A DNA stretch of 64,000 nucleotides from UBA7455 sp026713185 (GTDB lineage Bacteria; Pseudomonadota; Gammaproteobacteria; Pseudomonadales; Azotimanducaceae): positions 2,170,001 to 2,234,000 of the forward strand of contig OY762456.1 in assembly GCA_963665785.1 (NCBI GenBank), in the 5' to 3' direction. The notes below the pieces were generated by a model, which searched no databases, was not told the DNA's origin, and saw only the letters and a list, made by a program, of their open reading frames with translations. Shown here in pieces: positions 18,018-25,721 of this stretch (positions are counted from its first letter, which is position 1; every line of letters starts with the position of its first letter). The position numbers and the translations under genes were made by a program.

Positions 18018-18180
18018 GCCTTAGTTTAAATCTCCTGACCTGAAATTTCATGATCGGATACAGGACTGGAAACTGATTCGATAGAATAGTAGCGTCCATT
18101 CCGTTAAAGTGTACCCCAGTCTGGTATCCGGGCAGAAATTCGATCAATTGAAAACAAGCTGAATAATAAAGAGTTCCCTT

Positions 18181-19116
18181 ATGGCAGATCTACAACGAAG
18201 CAGTCATTCAGACAGTACGATGTCCGTAACGCCAATTGATGCAACCTTTGGCGCCGTTATCATGGATGTTGATCTGGCGAATCTGGATGAAGAAACATGG
18301 GATGATATTCATGCGGTATTCCTGAAATACAGCTTGCTGGTGTTTCCCGGGCAGCATCTGACTGATCAGGCCCAGAGTGCCTTTGCGCATCGATTGGGAA
18401 AGCTCGAAAAGCGCGCCAACGGTCGTATTTCCAACCAGAATAACGATGGCTCAATGATCAGTTCGGACTCAGGCAGGTTTCGTTTGCTGCGTGGTAATGA
18501 AGGCTGGCATTTCGATAGTACTTATATGCCACTTGCTGCAAAAGCCGGGATACTGTCCGCCCTTGTCATACCACCGAAAGGAGGCGAGACTGAATTCGCA
18601 GATATGAGCGCTGCATGGGATGTCCTTGAAGAGGAAACCCAGCATAGGCTGGAAGGGTTGTCAGCCTATCATTCCCTGTATTACTCACAATTAAAGGCTG
18701 GCTATATACATAAGACAGATCATGCCTACGGCTTTCACGATAAGGGTGCACCGTTGCGGCCGATCATTAAAAAACATCCGGAAACCGGACGGAAATCGAT
18801 CTATGCCGGTAGACACGCCTATGGAATCCCGGGCATGAGTACGGAAGAGTCAGAAAAATTGTTAAGCAATCTGGTTGAAAATGCCTGCCAGCCACCAAGA
18901 ACATACAAACACCAGTGGCATGTTGGTGATCTTGTGCTTTGGGATAATCGATGCCTGATGCACAGGGCAAAACCCTATGATACTCAATTTCCCCGGATTC
19001 TTCGTGGGTCCAGAGTATCGGGTAATCCTGAAACTGAACTGGCGCCAACCTTTGCTGATGCAAAAGCGGATGGATTCCGGCCGTCAACTTCGAATGAGTC
19101 TGTGCTTGATGCATGA
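18181..19116 (+). CDS. TauD/TfdA-family Fe(II)/2-oxoglutarate dioxygenase
   Basis: 311 residues. The iron facial triad is visible: H110-x-D112 (GWHFDSTYMP) and H261 (NRCLMHRAKPYD), followed by the 2-oxoglutarate-binding Arg in RILRGSRV. The N-terminus ATFGAVIMDVDLANLDEETW is the usual TauD start. Family members oxidatively cleave sulfonates, phenoxyacetates and other small acids. The substrate here cannot be told, and the overall pattern (GETEFADMSAAWDVL, GLSAYHSLYYS) is closer to TfdA-like than to taurine dioxygenases. No sulfonate transporter is adjacent. Single gene, convergent with the MFS gene. Confidence 0.88.
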   Translation: MADLQRSSHSDSTMSVTPIDATFGAVIMDVDLANLDEETWDDIHAVFLKYSLLVFPGQHLTDQAQSAFAHRLGKLEKRANGRISNQNNDGSMISSDSGRFRLLRGNEGWHFDSTYMPLAAKAGILSALVIPPKGGETEFADMSAAWDVLEEETQHRLEGLSAYHSLYYSQLKAGYIHKTDHAYGFHDKGAPLRPIIKKHPETGRKSIYAGRHAYGIPGMSTEESEKLLSNLVENACQPPRTYKHQWHVGDLVLWDNRCLMHRAKPYDTQFPRILRGSRVSGNPETELAPTFADAKADGFRPSTSNESVLDA

Positions 19117-19191
19117 AAAAGACAGGAATGTCTCCGTGTCATGTGTGTAATGCCAGGTGCAGCCATTAACCTGCAGAAGATGTGAATGTGA

Positions 19192-20316
19192 TCATTGAAA
19201 ATTCAAATATCGACGTTGTGTTGTGGCAATCAGAATAATATACAACAGGTAGAAAGTGGTACTGATCGATATGGCGGCAGGTGCGGAATATATTGTTGCC
19301 AATGTCCCGGACAGCAGGCCGCCAAGTGGCATCAGGCTGTAGGTGATGCCATGTAACCCCATTACACGTCCTCGAAGTCTATCAGGTACCTCAAGCTGCA
19401 TGACCGTCATTGCCGTAATCAGGAAGAGAGAAGCAAACATTGCAATACAGAATGCAGCCAGCATGGCAATGTTGATTGAATATGCCTGATCTACAATCAG
19501 TGCGAATAGATAAATACTGAAACATGACATAAAACTTCCGCCCAGAATGATCCAGCCTGATTTCACTGGTTTTTTCAGTGTACCCACGATCAGTGTCCCG
19601 ATGACTGATCCAAAGCCAGTGACAGATAATAAATATCCGTAACCTGAACTACCTGCATTCAGTAATTCCGAAAATGCCGGCATGAGCTGCATATAGGATG
19701 ATCCAAACAGCATGCTGATGTATGACATCGATATCAGTATCAGGAAATTTCTGTTTCGAAGGATAAATCCCAGACCTTCCAATACCTGGTTCATGGTGGA
19801 GTGCAATGGCGCCTCTGGAGATGCAACCCGCAATGTCGCCATGACAGAAGCCATGGCGACGAATCCCAATGCACAGATCAGAAGGACAATCCCGGTGCCA
19901 TAAAATGCGATTAACAGACCGCCAAACGCGGGGAAGATCATACGGCTGCCTTGCCAGACGATGGAATTAAGCGCCACGGCACTCATCATATCCTTCCGGT
20001 CGATAAATCCAGGGAAAATGGCCTGTCGGGTCGGCAAGTCAAGACCTGAAATAAATGAGATGGCGCCGGTAATGAAGATGACATGCCAGGCGTTAACCCT
20101 CCCACTGATATCGAGCAGGGTAAGTATGAATAACAATGCTGCAGAGAGCAGGGATGTCGCTATCAACAGGTGCTTCCTGTTAAGCCTGTCTGCCAGTGCT
20201 CCTCCCAATAAGGTTACCAGGATTGCAGGGACGCCAGCAGCCACGCCCAGGTAGCCCAGCATCAGTGTAGATTTTGTCAGCTCATAGACCAGCCATCCCT
20301 GAGCCATGACCTGCAT
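19192..20316 (-). CDS. MFS transporter lacking a canonical start codon
   Basis: 374 residues from the first ATG, with about 12 membrane segments and the MFS motif A-like GGALADRLNRKH between TM2 and TM3, typical of the MFS_3/enterobactin-exporter-like drug or metabolite efflux group. The reading frame and family-like sequence continue about 28 codons upstream of this ATG (LSALKHRQFRIFWIGSFASV, the normal TM1 start). That upstream stretch holds no ATG, GTG or TTG before an in-frame TAA at 20407-20409. Either a rare ATT at 20401-20403 is used, the protein begins inside TM1, or the gene is damaged. Divergent from the histidine kinase. Substrate unknown. Confidence 0.78.
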   Translation of the reverse strand: MQVMAQGWLVYELTKSTLMLGYLGVAAGVPAILVTLLGGALADRLNRKHLLIATSLLSAALLFILTLLDISGRVNAWHVIFITGAISFISGLDLPTRQAIFPGFIDRKDMMSAVALNSIVWQGSRMIFPAFGGLLIAFYGTGIVLLICALGFVAMASVMATLRVASPEAPLHSTMNQVLEGLGFILRNRNFLILISMSYISMLFGSSYMQLMPAFSELLNAGSSGYGYLLSVTGFGSVIGTLIVGTLKKPVKSGWIILGGSFMSCFSIYLFALIVDQAYSINIAMLAAFCIAMFASLFLITAMTVMQLEVPDRLRGRVMGLHGITYSLMPLGGLLSGTLATIYSAPAAISISTTFYLLYIILIATTQRRYLNFQ

Positions 20317-20455
20317 ATACGTAGCGCCTACGGATGCGAATGAGCCTATCCAGAAGATACGGAATTGCCGATGTTTTAATGCGCTGAGTTGTGTGTTGAA
20401 AATTTTTTACACCTGTCCCTGGTTTTCTGCCGACTTTGAGAGATTGACATCTGTA

Positions 20456-21640
20456 ATGATGGGGTCCAATGTGGCACTAAAAGACACAAGCTTCCATTTG
20501 AACGATTCTATCAAACCCAATGAACTCTGGTCACCATTGCATTGGTGGGTCATCCAGGGCATTTTCTGGTTGAGTCTGTCAGCCATTACTTTTTTCACTC
20601 TTACGGTCTGGTACGCCACGCTCGAATGGCCCCATATTCTGCATACATTGTTGCAGGGAGTACTTGGATTATTCCTGACCTGGCCACTGTACCGGGTATT
20701 GCATGCAACCAGTAACATGGAACCGGTATCGCGGGTGATCATCGGACTGGTTGCAGTTGCCAGTACAGCACTGGTGTGGACCCTGATGCGCATGGTGACG
20801 TTTATCTGGTTGACGGGGTTGTCGAATCTTTGGGCTGACTTTGGCGGATGGTATTTCGGCGCAATCTTCATTTTTTTATGTTGGGCCGGCATGTTTTATG
20901 TCATCCATTACTATCGTTTGTTACAGGCTGAACACCAGAAAGTGCTGGAAGCTTCGGCACGGTCTTTTCAATCTGAAGCCCTTGCCAGAGAGGCCCAATT
21001 GAAAATGTTGCGTTACCAGTTGAATCCGCATTTTCTATTCAATACTCTGAATGCCGTGAGTGCCCTGGTGCGACTGGGAGACGTTGCCCGGTCCCGGAAA
21101 ATGCTCGCTCGTCTGAGCACCTTTCTACGCTATTCACTGGATGCCGAGCCTCTGGAACTGGTGCCTCTCAGAACAGAGGAAGAGATGCTCAGACTCTACC
21201 TGGACATTGAAAAAACGCGATTTGATGAACGCCTGAATATCTATTTTGACATATCGAATGAAGCCAGTTCTGCACTCGTACCGGGATTGTTTTTACAGCC
21301 ATTGGCGGAAAACTCGGTCAAATACGCTATAGCGTCCAGTGAGGATGGTGGCAGTCTCAGCGTCAAGGCGTATATCACCGGTAAGACCCTTCATATCGAA
21401 ATGAAGGACACTGGTCCGGGTATGGATTCGGCGGATTTACAAAATGACCGTGGGGTTGGATTAACCAATACCAAGGAACGCCTGGAGACACTGTATCCGG
21501 ATAATTATGAGATTGCATTCGAGTGGGTTGACGAAAATTTCGTAATTCACATTTCAATCCCATACAGGAACGCCTGGCAGGACCAGAATAATCGCAATTC
21601 TACGATGGTTGAGGAAGCCCCTGATGCCCGGCCAGCTTAG
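20456..21640 (+). CDS. LytS/YehU-type membrane sensor histidine kinase
   Basis: About 394 residues. The frame is open from 20306, but the first 50 codons lie over the divergent promoter region and are not family-like, so the ATG pair at 20456/20459 is preferred. Four membrane segments (about residues 28-160) precede a short coiled linker and a His_kinase (PF06580) module. The phosphoacceptor H192 lies in QLNPHFLFNTLN, the N box is LAENSVKYA and the G box is DTGPGMDSAD...GVGLTNTKERL. No extracytoplasmic sensor domain is visible, so it probably senses within the membrane. It overlaps the cognate response regulator gene by 17 bases. The pair sits directly before the GH16/receptor genes. Confidence 0.9.
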   Translation: MMGSNVALKDTSFHLNDSIKPNELWSPLHWWVIQGIFWLSLSAITFFTLTVWYATLEWPHILHTLLQGVLGLFLTWPLYRVLHATSNMEPVSRVIIGLVAVASTALVWTLMRMVTFIWLTGLSNLWADFGGWYFGAIFIFLCWAGMFYVIHYYRLLQAEHQKVLEASARSFQSEALAREAQLKMLRYQLNPHFLFNTLNAVSALVRLGDVARSRKMLARLSTFLRYSLDAEPLELVPLRTEEEMLRLYLDIEKTRFDERLNIYFDISNEASSALVPGLFLQPLAENSVKYAIASSEDGGSLSVKAYITGKTLHIEMKDTGPGMDSADLQNDRGVGLTNTKERLETLYPDNYEIAFEWVDENFVIHISIPYRNAWQDQNNRNSTMVEEAPDARPA

Positions 21641-22427
21641 AACTGTTGTGGCTGATGACGAACCACTTGCACTGGATTTGTTGTGTGTTTCACTGGATGC
21701 GTCGAATATGGCTGATGTCGTGCGGCGTTGTAAAAATGGCAGGGAAGTCCTGGCATCTGTTCGTGAACTGGAACCGGATTTACTGGTGCTGGATGTAGAG
21801 ATGCCGGGTATGACGGGTTTTGATGTTGTACGGGCATTGCAAGCGGATACTATGCCCCTGGTAATCTTTGTCACAGCCTTCTCCCAATACGCCGTGAATG
21901 CGTTTGACATCAACGCTGTGGATTATGTGCTTAAACCCATAGATGATTACCGGCTTGAAATGGCATTGAAACGCGCCCGGAACAGACTTGAGAAATTGAC
22001 TGAAGAACAACCGCCTGGGAACAAAGGGGGCGTAGTTGATGCTTTTATGCGTATCAATAAGAATCGAATGGTCTCTCAATGGAGGCCTGACCGTCGACTC
22101 GCAGTGCGCGAGGGGTTGCAGACAGAATTACTCGACTATACACAGATCGTGTGGATTGATGCTGCCGGTGATTACATGTGTCTCCATGACACGCATGACA
22201 ATACACACTTGATTCGTTCAACCATGAATGATCTTCTGTTGAGCCTCAACGACGTCCGGTTTGCCCGTGTACACCGTTCCACTACCATCAATCTGGATTG
22301 GATACAGAGCGCAGAGTCACTTCAAAAGGGGGAATTCCGGCTTACCATGCAAGGCGGCGGTATTGTCAAGGTAAGTCGAAACTACAGAGAGGTTGTTCAC
22401 GGATACTTGAGCCGGATGGCTGTTTGA
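21624..22427 (+). CDS. LytTR-family response regulator
   Basis: 267 residues from the ATG at 21624, set by GAGGAAG 6 bases upstream. The receiver domain has D11/D12 (VVADDEP), phosphoacceptor D57 (LVLDVEMPG) and the conserved Lys in YVLKPID. The C-terminal LytTR DNA-binding domain (about 165-265) includes IVWIDAAGDYMCLHD and RVHRSTTINLDWI. It is co-translated with the upstream LytS-like kinase. Targets are unknown. The nearest downstream genes are the GH16 enzyme and TonB receptor, 143 bases away on the same strand, which makes them candidate targets. Confidence 0.92.
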   Translation: MPGQLRTVVADDEPLALDLLCVSLDASNMADVVRRCKNGREVLASVRELEPDLLVLDVEMPGMTGFDVVRALQADTMPLVIFVTAFSQYAVNAFDINAVDYVLKPIDDYRLEMALKRARNRLEKLTEEQPPGNKGGVVDAFMRINKNRMVSQWRPDRRLAVREGLQTELLDYTQIVWIDAAGDYMCLHDTHDNTHLIRSTMNDLLLSLNDVRFARVHRSTTINLDWIQSAESLQKGEFRLTMQGGGIVKVSRNYREVVHGYLSRMAV

Positions 22428-22570
22428 AACTGTCAAATTCCTGTTCATCGCAGGTGAAGTCCCTCTGATCGTTTTTATCTTGAATCAGTAAGATTCTTCT
22501 GAGAAGATTTCAACGCAGTGATATTCAATCGGTATATCAATTCCAAAAATGATACTTTGGGGGTAATAAG

Positions 22571-25500
22571 ATGATGTCGAACCACAAGTGGTGGTGGGCC
22601 GGACTCGCCGTGTTTGCAGGGACGGTCCTTATTGCATGTGGCGGTGGCAACACCGATTCGGCAGAGGGCGGTAACCAGCCGCAAAATCCCCTCACTCCCA
22701 AGGGTTGGGAACTGGTGTGGTCGGACGAATTCGAAGGTAGCGCACTCGATACTGCCAAATGGAATATACAACTCGGTGACGGTAGCGCTGAGGGTATTCC
22801 AGGTTGGGGAAACAACGAACAGCAAAGTTATCAGGCCGATAACATTACGGTCGCCAATGGTTCTCTCATCATCACGGCTCGACAGGAAGCAGTTGATAAT
22901 CGCAACTACACTTCCGGTCGTATCAATACTTCCGGCAAGCTGGATATCCGTTATGGACGAATAGAAGCCAGTGTCCAGACTCCCACTGGACAGGGCATGT
23001 GGTCGGCATTCTGGATGTTGCCCACGAATTCTCCTTACGGGACCTGGGCGGCAAGCGGTGAGATCGACATCCTGGAAGTATTCTCCCGCGATCCCGAACC
23101 CTTCACGCAAGGGGCTATACACTACGGTATGGCCTGGCCGTTAAACGCATTTAACTATGCCAAATATTCGGGATTCGATCCCGGGGACGGGTTTCATACC
23201 TACGCTCTGGAATGGGATGAAGAAAAAGTCAGGTGGTTCGTCGACGGCAATCATTTTTACACTGTTGCCCGGTCAACCTGGTGGACTTACTATAAGGATG
23301 CGACAACAAACGCACACGTATCCGGCCCGGATTCGGCTCCCTTTGACCATCCTTTCCATCTGCTGTTAAATCTGGCAGTTGGCGGAAATCTGCCCGGTGA
23401 CCCTGTGCCAGAGGCATTTCCAGGTGAACTGGTGGTAGATTATGTTCGGGTATACCAGTGCAATATCAACTTCGAAGGCGGTATTGGCTGTGATGGATTT
23501 GAGGACCTGGTGGACCCCAATATCACTTCCCCGGCGCCCGGTAATGTATTTACCGCGGCCTACGACCTCTACACGGACCTGCTGAATCCGCTCACCTTTC
23601 CTGATACCGAGGATATGGTGATATTGGACTTTGGAGTATACGACAACAGCGGCGCACTTGTACTGTCAGAAGTTTCCACCGATGGTGATCGAGGAATGGT
23701 CCTGGATGTCAATACTACGGGTGGCGGTAACATGTCCATCTTTACCGCCGATCTCACCCGGCAGATTCTAAAAGGAATGGGCAATGCAGATGATCCGGGT
23801 AACTATGCTGGTGAGTTGCAATTTGACCTTTATGTCTTCAGTGAGGGAACTGACCCTGACAGTGGCTTGCAGGTCAAGATCGACAGTGGCTTCCCCGATC
23901 TCGGATTTGTGGAATTACCAGTCAGTGAACTGCCTCTTGACGAGTGGACCACGGTTACAGTACAGATCAGCGATATCGCCCACAATCCCGGTAATTTTGG
24001 TGGCGGTCCCGTTGATCTGGGTAGTGTTCTGAACCTCTTTGTACTTGAACCTACCAGCTATGCACATTTACAGATTGACAATATCAGCCTCAAATGCGGG
24101 CATCCCCAGGCAGATGGTTGCGGCATAATGCCACCGCTGCCACCGCCACCGTCGGCAGGCGAACCACAGGAAGTATTCATAGATGCTGTCCATCCGACAT
24201 GGAATGTGGGCATCAATGGCGCCGACTCGGGTTCCGGCTTCGCCAATTACAGTGACGGTATGAATCCGGCTAACAAGATTCAGTGGCAGGAAATTCCCGC
24301 CATGGACCCAGAGCGGGGTCAGATTATCGAAGTCACTTTCTCTGACAGTGAAGCATTCGGCGTATGGTTCATCCAGTCCAGCATCGGTGTGGATTTAAAC
24401 GCCTATGCCAGCGGAATGGTGAGTTTCGATATCAGGGTTGATGACTACGGCGATAATTCAGACGGTATGACCATGAAAATCGACTGCATTTTCCCTTGTA
24501 CCAGTGGTGACCAGTCTATAGGACAGGTGGGCAATGGCGACTGGGAAACCGTTACTGTTCCGGTTGCACAACTGACTGGCGGTGGACTCAATCTGTCCAC
24601 AGTCAATACCGGTCTGGTTATATTCCCCACTGACCAAAGCGTCGCCCTGACTTTTCAACTCGATAACATCCAGTGGTTACCGGGTGAATCAACCGGCACT
24701 GGCGGTGGGATGGCTGCAGCGGTTGAAGTATACGTCGACAATGTGGAACCCGAGTGGTTCCTGTGGGATTGTTGTGGTGGCGCCACTGTTGGGGAGACTG
24801 TCGACGATGATGACCACGGCAATGTCGTTGAGATTGCATTTGGTGCTACAGGTACGGTAACCGGCTTCCAGGCAGTGGATAGCGTGGACGTCAGTGAACT
24901 GGCATCTGGCACGCTGGAATTTGATCTCAAGGAGGTGAACCCACCCCCCGAGGGCTCTTTGTGGCGGCTGAAGCTCGAGAGCAGTGGGGCCGCAACAGCG
25001 GTTGAAGTGCTGCTTACTGATGGTGGCAATGCCGAACCTGATTCCACATGGCAACACTACAGCTTCACGCTTAGTGGAGACCTTGCCGGTCTGGATCTGA
25101 CCGCTGTGAAACTCATCATGATTTTCCCGGATTGGGCCAATGCGGATGGCGCCGTGGTTCGAATTGACAATGTCAGATTTGTACCATCTGCACCAGAACA
25201 GATTGAGTTATATGGAGATACAGTCAGTCCTGAATGGTTCCTGTGGGATTGTTGTGGCGCCGCAACCTTTGGGGAGGTGGCGGATGACGATGATCATGGC
25301 AGTGTAATAGAGTTGGCCTTCCAGGCAGGCGGTACGGTGACAGGACTTCAGGCAGTGAGCAGTGTGGACGCCAGTTTCGCCTCCAGTGGCACACTGGAAT
25401 TTGATTTCAAGGAAGTATCACCACCACCGGAAGGTTCTCTATGGCGCGTTAAACTTGAAAGCAGCAATGCGGCAACCGCGGCTGAAGTACTGATAACTGA

Positions 25501-25675
25501 TGGCGGAAATCCAGCCCCCGACAGCGAATGGCAGACATATAGTTTCGGCCTGGATACGGACCTGGCCGGTCTTGATCTGTCTGAACTGAAACTGGTGATG
25601 TTCTTTCCGGACTGGGGGAATGCGGACGGCGCCGTGGCGCGAATAGATAACGTGCGCCTGGTCTCGGCGCCATAA
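22571..25675 (+). CDS. GH16 beta-glucanase lipoprotein (laminarinase-like) with four C-terminal modules
   Basis: 1034 residues. The lipobox LIAC is at about residue 20, so it is an outer- or inner-membrane lipoprotein. GH16 domain at about 44-298 with the catalytic signature E164-I-D166-I-L-E169 (nucleophile E164, acid/base E169), WSAFWMLP before it and VDYVRVYQ at its end. This is the GH16_3-like beta-1,3-glucanase/laminarinase layout. Four beta-sandwich, galactose-binding-like modules follow at about 315-505, 534-707, 718-876 and 878-1034. The last three resemble ExoP-type carbohydrate-binding domains and end in DNI-Q-W or DNVR-type strands. The last two are close duplicates, each opening with EWFLWDCCG. 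A polyproline linker (PPLPPPPS) sits near 523. GGGGGT precedes the ATG pair at 22571/22574. It leads the receptor gene by 46 bases. Confidence 0.92.
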   Translation: MMSNHKWWWAGLAVFAGTVLIACGGGNTDSAEGGNQPQNPLTPKGWELVWSDEFEGSALDTAKWNIQLGDGSAEGIPGWGNNEQQSYQADNITVANGSLIITARQEAVDNRNYTSGRINTSGKLDIRYGRIEASVQTPTGQGMWSAFWMLPTNSPYGTWAASGEIDILEVFSRDPEPFTQGAIHYGMAWPLNAFNYAKYSGFDPGDGFHTYALEWDEEKVRWFVDGNHFYTVARSTWWTYYKDATTNAHVSGPDSAPFDHPFHLLLNLAVGGNLPGDPVPEAFPGELVVDYVRVYQCNINFEGGIGCDGFEDLVDPNITSPAPGNVFTAAYDLYTDLLNPLTFPDTEDMVILDFGVYDNSGALVLSEVSTDGDRGMVLDVNTTGGGNMSIFTADLTRQILKGMGNADDPGNYAGELQFDLYVFSEGTDPDSGLQVKIDSGFPDLGFVELPVSELPLDEWTTVTVQISDIAHNPGNFGGGPVDLGSVLNLFVLEPTSYAHLQIDNISLKCGHPQADGCGIMPPLPPPPSAGEPQEVFIDAVHPTWNVGINGADSGSGFANYSDGMNPANKIQWQEIPAMDPERGQIIEVTFSDSEAFGVWFIQSSIGVDLNAYASGMVSFDIRVDDYGDNSDGMTMKIDCIFPCTSGDQSIGQVGNGDWETVTVPVAQLTGGGLNLSTVNTGLVIFPTDQSVALTFQLDNIQWLPGESTGTGGGMAAAVEVYVDNVEPEWFLWDCCGGATVGETVDDDDHGNVVEIAFGATGTVTGFQAVDSVDVSELASGTLEFDLKEVNPPPEGSLWRLKLESSGAATAVEVLLTDGGNAEPDSTWQHYSFTLSGDLAGLDLTAVKLIMIFPDWANADGAVVRIDNVRFVPSAPEQIELYGDTVSPEWFLWDCCGAATFGEVADDDDHGSVIELAFQAGGTVTGLQAVSSVDASFASSGTLEFDFKEVSPPPEGSLWRVKLESSNAATAAEVLITDGGNPAPDSEWQTYSFGLDTDLAGLDLSELKLVMFFPDWGNADGAVARIDNVRLVSAP

Positions 25676-25721
25676 CGCGTTGGCCAGGACTGAAAGAAGG
25701 ACAGGAAGTAAGGAATAGAAC

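Noticed and set aside
20306..20455. N-terminal extension of the histidine kinase gene by 50 codons
   Set aside because: The stretch lies over the divergent MFS gene's N-terminal coding region, is Cys-rich and not kinase-like. The ATG at 20456 precedes the normal start of the membrane region.
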